From positions 248,183-312,182 of the forward strand of contig NZ_WWGX01000104.1 in the NCBI RefSeq assembly GCF_009862265.1: a stretch of 64,000 nucleotides of DNA, in the 5' to 3' direction. Below the pieces are notes generated by a model. It did no database searches, was not told where the DNA came from, and saw only the letters and a list, made by a program, of their open reading frames with translations. The position numbers and the translations under genes are program-made. The stretch comes from Streptomyces sp. SID8352 (GTDB taxonomy: Bacteria; Actinomycetota; Actinomycetes; Streptomycetales; Streptomycetaceae). Within the stretch, counting starts at the first letter, position 1; every line of letters begins with the position of its first letter. Positions 55,497 to 63,778 of this stretch are shown here, piece by piece.

Positions 55497-56122
55497 GCCG
55501 CTCTTCCTTCCGTGTTTTCGCGGATCTCAGCGACCAGCTCCCGGGTCCGGAGAACCCGGCCGAAGAAGGTGCCGATGTTCTCCTCCGTGGCCTTCTGCGC
55601 GGCCTCGCTGCGCGCACCGGTGGCGTCCGCGACGAATGCGACCTTGAAATCGCGCATGTACGCGCTGCGCGCCGTCGAATCGCAGCAGACCTCGGTGAGG
55701 GTGCCGATGATGATGACCGTGTCCACCTGGCGCAGGCCCGAGATACTGGTCAGCACCGTCTCGAGCGGAGTGTTGTGGAAGAAGTCGTAGCGGTGTTTCG
55801 GGATGACGACGTCCTCGGGCTCCGGCGTGAGGTCGTCGACGATTTCCACCCCGGGCGTATCGCTGCGCATTCCCGCGGTGAGCAGCGCCGGGTTGTAGGT
55901 CGATTCCAGCGGTGACACGTTGAACGTGTCGAGAAGGACGTGCCGGCTGTAGACGACCGGAATTCCGGCGGCCCGGCACTCGGCTATGACCTCCTGCATC
56001 TGCGGTATCCGTCGGCGTGCCATCGGCACCTCCATCGGATGCCCTTCCAGAACGAAGTCGTTCTGCATGTCGATCACGAGCAGTGCCGTGTTCTTCGGAT
56101 TCACGCGCCACATCGCGTTCAA
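55493..56122 (-). CDS. Isochorismatase-family cysteine hydrolase
   Basis: A 209-residue amidohydrolase. The triad is visible: Asp18 (VIDMQNDF), Lys109 (VIPKHRYD) and Cys146 in GTLTEVCCDSTA; a second Cys147 follows in place of the usual Val. The family includes nicotinamidases, N-carbamoylsarcosine amidases and biuret hydrolases. The substrate is unknown. The start is TTG 56122, eight bases after AGAGGAG (56131-56137); an ATG nine bases later is too far from it. It is first in a two-gene operon with the MFS transporter. Confidence 0.85.
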   Translation of the reverse strand: MNAMWRVNPKNTALLVIDMQNDFVLEGHPMEVPMARRRIPQMQEVIAECRAAGIPVVYSRHVLLDTFNVSPLESTYNPALLTAGMRSDTPGVEIVDDLTPEPEDVVIPKHRYDFFHNTPLETVLTSISGLRQVDTVIIIGTLTEVCCDSTARSAYMRDFKVAFVADATGARSEAAQKATEENIGTFFGRVLRTRELVAEIRENTEGRAA

Positions 56123-56679
56123 CGGGTGGACTCCTCTTGCGCTGCGAAATGCGGAAGGCCCAGATCTCGGCCCCGGCTGAGTGAGCCCTGAGCCTAACCG
56201 CGAAGCGCGTTCCCCCAGTCATAGGAATTCTTTATACCGTCCGGAGGCCCGGGGACGACCGGGGCCGGGCGCCCGCCCGGCCCGGCGGCGGATCCCGGGC
56301 CGGGCCGGGCGGAGAGGGGAGAGGGGAGAGGGGGGCGGCGCCGTACGGACGACGCACAGGGGGCAGCGGAGCCGGAACGACCGTGCCCCACACCCACTCA
56401 TCGTTCGAGGCCGGGAGGCGCCCGATCAGGGGTCACCGTACGACGCGGCCCGGGCTGCATCCCCCGCGTCACCGCCGTCGCGGTCGTGCACATCGTCTCC
56501 CCGCCCGCTGCCGGCCGGTCGGCGGCGGCCAGCGCCTCCCGGCGGTCCCGGCCCGGCGCAGGGCCCGCCGCGAGTACGGGAACCGGTCAGGTGTCCTCGC
56601 CCCGACCGAACCCTGATGGGGTCGTACGACGACGTCGTCGTGGAGCCGGCGGTCTGGGAGGCGCATCGGAGGGAACCGG
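56123..56679. other. Gene-free stretch upstream of the hydrolase/MFS operon
   Basis: About 550 bp without a gene. TAGGCT (minus strand, 56191-56196) is a possible -10 of the hydrolase operon. The purine tandem repeat at 56311-56335 lies inside. Confidence 0.45.
56311..56335 (+). repeat. GAGGGGA purine tandem repeat
   Basis: AGAGGGG is repeated three times (GGGG runs at 56316-56319, 56323-56326, 56330-56335). It is a polypurine tract with quadruplex potential in a non-coding stretch. Confidence 0.6.
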
Positions 56680-58212
56680 TCAGGGATGGGTGCGGGGCCG
56701 CCGCAGTGCCGTGGCCACCAGCAGTGCGCCCGCCGCTGCCAGTGCGGCGCAGACGATGGCCGCGATACGGGTCTCGTGGGCGAAGGCGGCGAAGGCGCTG
56801 TCGCGCACGGCGGCCCCGGCCGAGTGCGGGAGATCCGCGGCGAGGTCGACGGCACCGCCGAGGGTGGCGGCTGCCGCCTCCAGCTGTGCCGGGCCGAGTG
56901 AGCCGGGGGCCGTCGCGGTGACGTCCGCCCGGTAGAGAGCGGCGCCGATGCTGCCGAGGATCGCGATGCCGAGGGCTCCGCCGAACTCGGCGGAGGTTTC
57001 GGCCATGGCGGAGGCGGCCCCGGCTCGTTCGGACGGTGCGGCGGAGACGATCACCTCGGTGACGACGGCGGAGACGGCGGCGATGCCGATCGACACGATC
57101 CCCATGCCTGTGACGATGTGCGGGGCGCCGCTGTGCGCGCCGGTGAAGGCGAGCTGGATGAACCCGGCCGCGGCGATGGTCAGTCCGGCGGTGATCACCC
57201 GGTCCTTGCCGAAGCGTGGAGCGGCCATGGTGGCAAGCGCGATGCCGACCGGCATGACGAGGAAGGTGGGCAGCGTCCACAGGGCTGCCGTGAACGGCTT
57301 CATGCCCAGGACCAGTTGCAGGAACTGCCAGCTGAACAGGGAGAAGCCGACCATGCCGAAGGTGGCGAGTGCGTCGATGCCGAGAGCCACGCTGAAGCGG
57401 CGTTCGCGGAAGAGCCCCAGGTCGAGCATGGGGTAGGGGCTCCGGCGCTGGTGGCGCAGGAAGGCGTGGCCGAAGGCGGTCCCCGCGGCCAGGGACAGCA
57501 GTGCCGGAGTGCTGAAGCCGTGTTCCGCACCTGACTTGATGCCGTAGATCACGCCCAGGACGGCAAGGAGGGAGAGGAGGGCGCCGGCGAAATCGAAGCG
57601 GCCGGGAGAGGGGTCGAGGAACTCGGGCAGCAGTAGCGGGCCGAGGGCGAGCAGCAGTGCCATCACGGGGGTGTTCACCAGGAATACCGAACCCCACCAG
57701 AAGTGGTCCAGGAGGAGGCCGCCGATGATCGGGCCGAGTACCGCGCCGCCGGCGAAGCCGGCCGTCCACACGCCGACGGCGGTGGTGCGCTGCTTCTCGT
57801 CGTGGAACATCGCGCGTATCAGGGAGAGGGTGGAAGGGGCCAGCGTGGCACCCGCGACGCCGAGCAGCATCCGGGCGGCGATGAGCGTCTGCGGGGTGGT
57901 GGAGAACGCGGCGAGGGCGGAGGCGAGGCCGAAGGCCGCAGCTCCGCAGAGCAGGACACGGCGGCGGCCGAACCGGTCGCCGAGGGTACCCATGGTGATC
58001 AGCAGGCCGGCCAGCATGAAGCCGTAGCCGTCCATGATCCACAGCAGCTCGGAGCTGCTTGGCCGGAGGTCGGCGGTCAGGGTCGGGAGCGTGGTGAACA
58101 TGATGGACATGTCCATCGATACCAGCACGCAGGGCAGGACCAGGACGGCCAGCCCCGCCCACTGCCTGCGTCCGGCGCGTGCGGGCACGCGGTCCTTCAC
58201 TGTCCCGTTCAT
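56680..58212 (-). CDS. DHA2-type MFS drug efflux transporter
   Basis: A 510-residue, about 14-helix MFS of the QacA/SmvA class. MDMSIMFTTLPTLTADL (residues about 33-49), the motif GTLGDRFGRRRVLL (residues about 75-88), and the motif C-like GVAGATLAPSTLSLIRAMF (residues about 118-136), which marks drug antiporters, are seen. It expels hydrophobic or quaternary compounds with proton exchange. It starts at ATG 58212 and is divergent from a TetR gene, its likely repressor. On the minus strand TTGACT (near 58320) and TATGCT are in the intergenic region but 15 bp apart. Confidence 0.87.
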   Translation of the reverse strand: MNGTVKDRVPARAGRRQWAGLAVLVLPCVLVSMDMSIMFTTLPTLTADLRPSSSELLWIMDGYGFMLAGLLITMGTLGDRFGRRRVLLCGAAAFGLASALAAFSTTPQTLIAARMLLGVAGATLAPSTLSLIRAMFHDEKQRTTAVGVWTAGFAGGAVLGPIIGGLLLDHFWWGSVFLVNTPVMALLLALGPLLLPEFLDPSPGRFDFAGALLSLLAVLGVIYGIKSGAEHGFSTPALLSLAAGTAFGHAFLRHQRRSPYPMLDLGLFRERRFSVALGIDALATFGMVGFSLFSWQFLQLVLGMKPFTAALWTLPTFLVMPVGIALATMAAPRFGKDRVITAGLTIAAAGFIQLAFTGAHSGAPHIVTGMGIVSIGIAAVSAVVTEVIVSAAPSERAGAASAMAETSAEFGGALGIAILGSIGAALYRADVTATAPGSLGPAQLEAAAATLGGAVDLAADLPHSAGAAVRDSAFAAFAHETRIAAIVCAALAAAGALLVATALRRPRTHP

Positions 58213-58371
58213 CGGTCCGCCTCGTTCTCTCGGCTCATGGATCTGTGCGTCGGCCGGGATTCACCCCATGCGAAGGCTTCGCTCCGAACGGCCGCGTACA
58301 GCATACGCGAGAGTGTAGAAAGTCAACGAAGGCTTTAAAGATGCGAGGTGGGCGCCTGGATCCTGTTGCGC

Positions 58372-58377
58372 TAGAAT
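58372..58377 (+). promoter_or_regulatory. Possible -10 box of the zinc-motif tetR gene
   Basis: TAGAAT (58372-58377) lies 40 bp before the ATG at 58418 with only a weak -35 (TGGGCG, 58349-58354, spacing 17). Confidence 0.35.
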
Positions 58378-58417
58378 TTCGTCACGACCTGGCGGTGTGA
58401 CGAAAAGGGAGGCCGGG

Positions 58418-59278
58418 ATGGCGGCGGAGGGAGACGGCGGCGGTACGGCGGGCGGTGCGCGATGCGCCTGCTGCGGCACGTCGTTCGACCACGCGGCGCG
58501 AGGACGTCCGCGCCAGTACTGCTCGCGTGCCTGCCAGGCACGCGCGTACCGGGCCCGCAGCGCGGGGTACGGCGAACCGGACGGGCGCCCCGGCCTTCCG
58601 GGGTCGGCCTCCGGCGCGCCCCCTGACACCGAGTCCCCCCTCTCCGTGGACCGGATCGTGGGCGCCGGGATCGGGATCGCGGACGCCGAGGGGCTGGACG
58701 CGCTGTCGATGCGCCGGGTGGCAGAGGCTCTGGGGGCAGCGACCATGTCCCTGTACCGGCACGTTCCGTCCAAGGACGAACTGCTCGCACGCATGGTGGA
58801 GGCCGCGCAGAACGAGGCTCCTCCGCCGCAGACCCCTGCGGACGGCTGGCGTGAAGGGCTGAGGCGGGCAGCCCGGCGGGACTGGGAGCTCTACCTCCGC
58901 CACCCCTGGATCCTGCCGCAGGTCATGATGTCCACCCGTGGCCGGCTCGGTCGGGGAGTGGCCGCCGACAGCGAGAGCGCGCTCGCGTCCTTCGACGGGC
59001 TCGGCCTGGAGCCTGCGGAGGCGTTCCGTCATATGTTCACGTTCGCCTCCTATGTGCAGGGGGTGGCCCTCACCCTGGTCGCGAGTGAAGCCTCCACCGG
59101 GCCCGGCACATCGACTGGGCCTCCGGACGACTTCTCCGACTTCCCCCGCCTCGCCCGGGCGATGGCCGCGGGTGCCCGGCCCTGGGATCTGGAGGCCCGG
59201 TTCACCGCGGGCCTGGAGACCGTCCTGGACGGCATTGCCGTCGCCTTGGCGCGCGGAGGTGGGCGCAGCGACCCCTGA
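58418..59278 (+). CDS. TetR-family regulator with N-terminal zinc-binding motif
   Basis: A 286-residue protein with two parts. Residues 14-48 hold Cys16-x2-Cys19 and Cys35-x3-Cys39 (RCACCGTSF, GRPRQYCSRACQARAYR), a short zinc-ribbon-like motif. Residues about 72-120 hold a TetR HTH (GIADAEGLDALSMRRVAEALGAATMSLYRHVPSKDELLARMV), followed by a TetR C-domain of the tetracycline-repressor class. It is divergent from a DHA2 efflux transporter and very likely represses it. I chose ATG 58418 with AAAGGGAGG five bases upstream, rather than GTG 58397. The zinc part could sense metal or stabilise the fold. Confidence 0.85.
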   Translation: MAAEGDGGGTAGGARCACCGTSFDHAARGRPRQYCSRACQARAYRARSAGYGEPDGRPGLPGSASGAPPDTESPLSVDRIVGAGIGIADAEGLDALSMRRVAEALGAATMSLYRHVPSKDELLARMVEAAQNEAPPPQTPADGWREGLRRAARRDWELYLRHPWILPQVMMSTRGRLGRGVAADSESALASFDGLGLEPAEAFRHMFTFASYVQGVALTLVASEASTGPGTSTGPPDDFSDFPRLARAMAAGARPWDLEARFTAGLETVLDGIAVALARGGGRSDP

Positions 59279-59507
59279 CCGGTCCCGCGCGGAGGCGCCG
59301 AGCAGGCCGAGGACGGCCGGTGTCGACTCCGAACTCGTCGACTGCCCGACCGCCGCCCCGGCCGGAGCGGTCGACCTGCGCCGCCAGGAGCACGAGGGTC
59401 GGCACCAACCGCCCGGCCCCGGCCGGAGCCTCCAGCGGTGGCCCGCCGCTGACCCGTCGGCGGGACGAGGACGGAGCCGCCGCTCCAGCGGTCGTGGACG
59501 CAACCGG
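59279..59507. other. Gene-free stretch between convergent tetR and SCO5918-like genes
   Basis: About 230 bp, then a strong hairpin (next entry) up to the small-protein stop. I see no gene. Confidence 0.5.
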
Positions 59508-59538
59508 CCCCTCCCCGGCCTCAAGGCCGGCGGAGGGG
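59508..59538. terminator. Bidirectional terminator
   Basis: CCCCTCC-CCGGCC (59508-59520) pairs with GGCCGG-GGAGGGG (59525-59538, one bulged C), with a TCAA loop. It lies between two convergent genes. Confidence 0.6.
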
Positions 59539-59596
59539 CGAGGGCGTGGGGGCCGCCCGCTTGAGAGCGGCGATGGGCGACCTGTGCTCGCGGCGG

Positions 59597-59905
59597 TTAC
59601 GTGGATGCCGGGGTTCCCAGCAGGGCTGCCGCCGTCTGGAGCTTGGTGAGGGCCGGTGCCGGGGTGGCTTCGGGGGCGGGGCGGCAGGTGAAGCCGAGGC
59701 GGCTCATCGCCCGGGTGACCTCGGCGGCGGAGAAGTCACGGCGATCCTGCCCGGTGAGGACTTCACCGACCTGCTTGACCGGGTAGGTGCGACGGCCGAT
59801 GATGACGGACTCACCGGTCACGGCCTCGGGTTTGACGTCCTTCATCGATTCCAGCACTTCGCTCTTGATGAAGTTGAAGGGGAAACGGGCGATGACACAG
59901 CGCAT
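59597..59905 (-). CDS. Small conserved protein of the SCO5918 family
   Basis: A 102-residue soluble protein. MRCVIARFPFNFIKSEVLESMK, SVIIGRRTYPVKQVGEVLTGQDRRDFSAAEVTRAMSRLGFTC are conserved blocks that I recall from Streptomyces proteins annotated as the SCO5918 family and found beside DEAD-box helicase and cold-shock genes. No catalytic motif is seen; a role with the helicase in RNA metabolism is only inferred. The start is ATG 59905, GAGG four bases upstream. The helicase gene ends 67 bp upstream, so the genes are probably co-transcribed. Confidence 0.75.
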   Translation of the reverse strand: MRCVIARFPFNFIKSEVLESMKDVKPEAVTGESVIIGRRTYPVKQVGEVLTGQDRRDFSAAEVTRAMSRLGFTCRPAPEATPAPALTKLQTAAALLGTPAST

Positions 59906-59972
59906 GATGCCTCACAGGTTGACGTTGAGCCGTGGATCACGGGGACGGGTCTGGTGGGCGGTGGCAGGCCCC

Positions 59973-61496
59973 TCAGGTGGATGTGCCGAACGTCTGCCGA
60001 CCGGAGGCGCGGGGCGTCTTGCGCGGTGTGGCGGCGGCGCGTCGGGCCCGGGCGGTCCCGCTGCGTCGGCCGCGTGACGCGGACGGGCGGCTCTTGGGCT
60101 GTTCGGGGGCCGGTGCGGTGATGGTGACGGGGATGCCCGTCGGGGTCCGGGCGCCGGTGATACGGCTCAGTTCGGCATCGCCGGGGCGCACCTGGGTGGT
60201 GAGCGGGGTGATGCCGGCGTCGGCCATCAGCCGGGTCATCTCGCGGCGCTGGTTGGGCATCACGAGGGTGACGACACTGCCGGACTCTCCGGCGCGCGCG
60301 GTGCGGCCGCCGCGGTGGAGGTAGTCCTTGTGGTCGGTGGGCGGGTCGACGTTGACGACGAGGTCGAGGTTGTCGACGTGGATGCCGCGGGCGGCGACGT
60401 TCGTGGCCACCAGCACGGTGACGTGCCCGGTCTTGAACTGCTGCAGGGTTCGGGTGCGCTGGGGCTGGGACTTGCCGCCGTGCAGCGCCGCGGCGCGTAC
60501 ACCGCTGCGCAGGAGATCCTTGGTCAGGCGGTCGACGGCGTGCTTGGTGTCCAGGAACATGATCACGCTGCCCTCGCGCGCACCGATCTCGATGGCGGCG
60601 GTGTGCTTGTCGGTGGCGTGGACGTGCAGCACGTGGTGCTCCATCGTGGTGACCGCACCGGCCGAGGGATCGACGGAATGGACGACCGGGTCGGTCAGGT
60701 AGCGGCGCACCAGCGCGTCGACGTTGCGGTCCAGGGTGGCGGAGAACAGCATGCGCTGTCCGCCGGGGCGCACCTGGTCGAGGAGCGCGGTGATCTGGGG
60801 CATGAAGCCCATGTCGGCCATCTGGTCGGCCTCGTCCAGCACGGTGATCTCGACCTGGTCCAGGCGGCAGTCGCCGCGCTGGATCAGGTCCTTGAGGCGT
60901 CCCGGGGTCGCGACGACGACTTCCGCCCCGCCGCGCAGGGCGCCGGCCTGCCGGCCGATCGACATGCCCCCGACCACGGTGGCTGTCCGCAACTTGAGCG
61001 GCCGGGCGTAGGGGGCGAGCGCGTCGGTGACCTGCTGGGCCAGCTCCCGTGTGGGCACCAGGACCAGGGCCAGCGGCTGCCGGGGCTCGGCGCGCCTGCC
61101 CGCCGTGCGGGCCAGCAGCGCCAGGCCGAAGGCCAGGGTCTTGCCCGAGCCGGTGCGGCCGCGGCCCAGAACGTCCCGGCCGGCCAGCGTGTTGGGGAGG
61201 GTCGCCGCCTGGATCGGGAAGGGGACGGCCACACCTTCGGTGCCGAGGGCGGCCAGCAGCGGGGCGGGCATGTCGAGATCGCCGAATTCCGCGACCGGGG
61301 GGAGTGCCGGCGTGATGGTCACCGGCAGCGCGAACTCCCCTTGCGGCGCGGGACGGCGCCCGCGGCCACCGGAGCGGCCCGCGCCCGAGGAACGCGAGTT
61401 GTGCGAACGGGAGCCTCCGTTCGGTGAGGAGCCGGTGGAGCCGCCGGCGCGGGAGTAGCGGTCCTTTGTACGGGTGGTGCGGGTGGTGCGGTTCAT
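59973..61496 (-). CDS. DEAD-box ATP-dependent RNA helicase
   Basis: A 507-residue DEAD-box helicase. The N-terminal 55 residues are an Arg/Gly/Ser-rich tail. Q motif FPIQAATLP, Walker A GRGRTGSGKT (residues 111-120), PTRELAQQ, TPGRLKDLI, DEAD box VLDEADQM, SAT (LFSATLD) and the C-terminal motif HRGGRTARAGE are in order. It unwinds RNA. A basic Arg-rich tail follows. Start ATG 61496 after GAGGAAGG. It lies after cspA on the minus strand, behind the csp terminator and a leader of up to 280 nt, so it is likely cold-inducible with cspA. Confidence 0.93.
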   Translation of the reverse strand: MNRTTRTTRTKDRYSRAGGSTGSSPNGGSRSHNSRSSGAGRSGGRGRRPAPQGEFALPVTITPALPPVAEFGDLDMPAPLLAALGTEGVAVPFPIQAATLPNTLAGRDVLGRGRTGSGKTLAFGLALLARTAGRRAEPRQPLALVLVPTRELAQQVTDALAPYARPLKLRTATVVGGMSIGRQAGALRGGAEVVVATPGRLKDLIQRGDCRLDQVEITVLDEADQMADMGFMPQITALLDQVRPGGQRMLFSATLDRNVDALVRRYLTDPVVHSVDPSAGAVTTMEHHVLHVHATDKHTAAIEIGAREGSVIMFLDTKHAVDRLTKDLLRSGVRAAALHGGKSQPQRTRTLQQFKTGHVTVLVATNVAARGIHVDNLDLVVNVDPPTDHKDYLHRGGRTARAGESGSVVTLVMPNQRREMTRLMADAGITPLTTQVRPGDAELSRITGARTPTGIPVTITAPAPEQPKSRPSASRGRRSGTARARRAAATPRKTPRASGRQTFGTST

Positions 61497-61775
61497 GCCA
61501 AACCTTCCTCGATACGGTGCGCATCGAGGAATTCCCGCAGCGGTGATCCGCAGGGAGAATCGCAAGTACGAACCGAAGAAAAGAAACGAGATCGAGAAGA
61601 ACGGAACTTCCCGTTGCTGCGACCGGGGAAGGGACTGTCCGAAGATATCCGCATGCCGCAACAAATGACGGCCTTCTCCTTGCCGTGATTCATTGGGGGC
61701 GATTCCCCGACCCTGTCCGCGTTGCTCCCGCTGTCCGTGGAGCAGTCGCTGCGGAAGAGGGAACCCGTGAAGCAG
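61497..61775 (-). ncRNA. Pyrimidine-rich leader of the helicase gene
   Basis: About 280 bp between the csp terminator and the helicase start. The minus strand is rich in TTCTT/TTTCTT runs (61570-61605) and low in GC for this genome. It probably holds the helicase promoter and a long 5' leader; I could not pick a firm -10. Long leaders are known for cold-induced helicase genes. Confidence 0.4.
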
Positions 61776-61818
61776 AAGAGCTGGGGCCCGCACCCTTCAG
61801 GTGCGGGCCCCAGCTCTT
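61776..61818 (-). terminator. Strong terminator of cspA
   Basis: AAGAGCTGGGGCCCGCAC (61776-61793) and GTGCGGGCCCCAGCTCTT (61801-61818) form a perfect 18-bp stem with a seven-base loop, 16 bases beyond the cspA stop. Confidence 0.8.
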
Positions 61819-61834
61819 GTGTGACGTGTCGGCG

Positions 61835-62038
61835 TCAGGCGGGAACGATGTTCTCCGCCTGCGGGCCCTTCTGGCCCTGCGTGACGTCGAAGTTCACCTT
61901 CTGGCCCTCCTGCAGCTCGCGGAAGCCCGAAGCGGCGATGTTCGAGTAGTGGGCGAACACGTCGGGGCCGCCGCCGTCCTGCTCGATGAAGCCGAAACCC
62001 TTTTCCGAGTTGAACCACTTCACGGTGCCGGTAGCCAT
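61835..62038 (-). CDS. Cold-shock protein CspA family
   Basis: A 67-residue cold-shock domain protein. RNP1 KGFGFI (residues 13-18) and RNP2 VFAHYS (residues 27-32) bind single-stranded RNA. It acts as RNA chaperone, together with the helicase downstream. The start is ATG 62038 with an ideal GAAGGAG seven bases upstream. It is preceded by a long leader with competing stems (next entry) and followed by a very strong terminator. The sequence is typical for Streptomyces (ending NIVPA). Confidence 0.95.
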   Translation of the reverse strand: MATGTVKWFNSEKGFGFIEQDGGGPDVFAHYSNIAASGFRELQEGQKVNFDVTQGQKGPQAENIVPA

Positions 62039-62198
62039 GTCATATCTCCTTCGGGGCGGTGTCCTGTGCCCGCACTGTACGGACACAGTGTCGCCGTGAT
62101 GATTGCCCCGTCCGGAAGAAACCGGAAACCAAAAAGCTCTCACCGGGATGATGATTCAGTGAGGACAATTAAAGCTGTGGGAACCACTACTGCAACTG
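62039..62198 (-). ncRNA. Structured cold-shock 5' leader of cspA
   Basis: About 160 nt between a -10 box TATCAT (minus strand, 62205-62210; start near 62198) and the ATG. It holds two mutually exclusive pairings: CACTGT/ACAGTG (62073-62078 with 62085-62090) and GTGTCC/GGACAC (62059-62064 with 62081-62086); the second is next to the ribosome site. Such alternate stems suit an RNA thermosensor as known for E. coli cspA. Confidence 0.5.
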
Positions 62199-62210
62199 GT
62201 CGTCATGATA

Positions 62211-62649
62211 GCACAAGGTGGTTGGCCGTGCTCCGGGCCGACGCGGATTCGGTGACACACCCCAATTTCCTTGCCCATGGGGCGCACTGTTTCTCCTGTC
62301 GCGGAATCAGATATGCGCATCCATACGGAGAGGGTGTGCGTCCTCTTCCATAACGGCTTCTCCGGAGAATAGCGCCAAGGTTACGGGTCCGGTTTGTGGA
62401 GGCAGGGGCGGTTGCCCTTTGAGGGTGGTCCGGCCTCCGGATGTCCCAGGGGTGTCGGAGCGCGGGACCTGACGTCCGGCGATGGGCCGGGAGGCACGCG
62501 GGTTCGTCGAACCGCGTCGCCCGACGGTTCGGTTCGCCCACAGGTGTACCGATCTCATCCCGCGCCCCCCCGGCGCCCGGACCGGGCAGGTCCGGCCCCG
62601 CGGGGGCAAGGCCCGCACCCCTTGCCCGCCGGCCTCCTTCCCCTGCGCG
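62211..62649. other. Gene-free stretch between cspA promoter and AsnC gene
   Basis: About 440 bp with a relatively AT-rich part (62230-62400) and a 12-bp palindrome TTCTCCGGAGAA (62358-62369). No credible gene. Confidence 0.45.
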
Positions 62650-63666
62650 TCACCGCTGTGGTTCAGCCCACGGATCGGGCGGGACCACCCCGGTGCTCCG
62701 CCCCTCCTCGTCCACCAGGCGGCCGTAGATCTTCACCTGTCGCAGGACCAACCGCCGTTCGGTGACCGTCACTCCGGGCATGCCCGTGGCCATCCGGAGA
62801 AGGATCTCCTCCAGGTGCTCGAACGACCGCAGGTTCAGGATGACCACCAGGTTCGTCGGGCTTGCCACGGCCGCGCACATCCGGGTCTCCGCCCAGCCCG
62901 CGATGCGGTTGCCGACGGTCCGCAGTTCGGCGTCGGGGACGGTCAGCCACAGCAGGGCCATCGTGTGCCAGCCCGCCAGGGCGCGCGCGACATCGCAGCG
63001 GAACGCGATGTCGCCGTTGCGTTCGAGCCGGTTCAGGCGGCGCTGAACCGCCTTGGGGGTGGTGTCGAGTGCCTCTGCGAGTTCCGTGTAGGTGCGCCGC
63101 CCGTCGTGGCCCAGGGCCAGGAACAGCGCGCGGTCCAGCACGCCGAGCGGTCGGGCCTCGTGCTGCGGAGGGCCGAGTGCCTCGCGGATCTGTTGGGTCT
63201 GCGACTTGTTCATCACGCCCAGTCGCCACACCATGCCACCGAACAGGCTGCCGAACACGTGGCTGCGCGTCCGCAGCACGTGCGACGACAGGGGCAGGCC
63301 CTGCAGCAGGATCCTGGTGGTCGCCGCCAGCGTGGAGGCGACGATGTTCGCATACACGTGGTAGTCGCCGGTGGTGATCCCGACCGTGCTGGCGTAGGGG
63401 AGTCTCGCCAGCTCCGCCGCCACGGTCATCTCCGTGCCGGGCGCGCAGACGAACTCCACGATCGCACCACGTGAGTGCGCGTCGCTGCCCGCGACACTGA
63501 TCCACGCGGCGCCGGTGTCCACGAGCCGCTGCCAGCGGCGGGCCAGCGTGACCGGGGCGACACCGAGCACCTCACTGAGCTTCGCCCAGCTCGCCCGCGG
63601 GCTGACCTGCAGGGCGTCCACCAACGCCAGGTCGGTCTCATCCAGCAACTTGTCCGAATCCATCAC
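62650..63666 (-). CDS. Double-length Lrp/AsnC-family regulator
   Basis: A 338-residue protein with two fused Lrp/AsnC units. The first HTH (residues about 9-50) is ETDLALVDALQVSPRASWAKLSEVLGVAPVTLARRWQRL; the second (about 175-215) is LDRALFLALGHDGRRTYTELAEALDTTPKAVQRRLNRL. Each is followed by a RAM-type ligand segment. It is probably a metabolite-responsive regulator of the divergent MFS transporter, whose start lies 112 bp away. The start is ATG 63666 (or ATG 63663) after GGAGG. Single-unit Lrp proteins are about 150 residues. Confidence 0.87.
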   Translation of the reverse strand: MMDSDKLLDETDLALVDALQVSPRASWAKLSEVLGVAPVTLARRWQRLVDTGAAWISVAGSDAHSRGAIVEFVCAPGTEMTVAAELARLPYASTVGITTGDYHVYANIVASTLAATTRILLQGLPLSSHVLRTRSHVFGSLFGGMVWRLGVMNKSQTQQIREALGPPQHEARPLGVLDRALFLALGHDGRRTYTELAEALDTTPKAVQRRLNRLERNGDIAFRCDVARALAGWHTMALLWLTVPDAELRTVGNRIAGWAETRMCAAVASPTNLVVILNLRSFEHLEEILLRMATGMPGVTVTERRLVLRQVKIYGRLVDEEGRSTGVVPPDPWAEPQR

Positions 63667-63778
63667 TCACCGGACCTCCGGAGGCAGTATCCATCATTTC
63701 TCAGGCCGCACGGGGCCCCAGGTCAATGCTCTACCGACACGAGGACGCCGGACCCGGCGGACCGGGAGGGAGTACACC

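Noticed and set aside
56181..56921. 246-codon plus-strand frame
   Set aside because: Low-complexity and opposite the end of the DHA2 transporter; no family.
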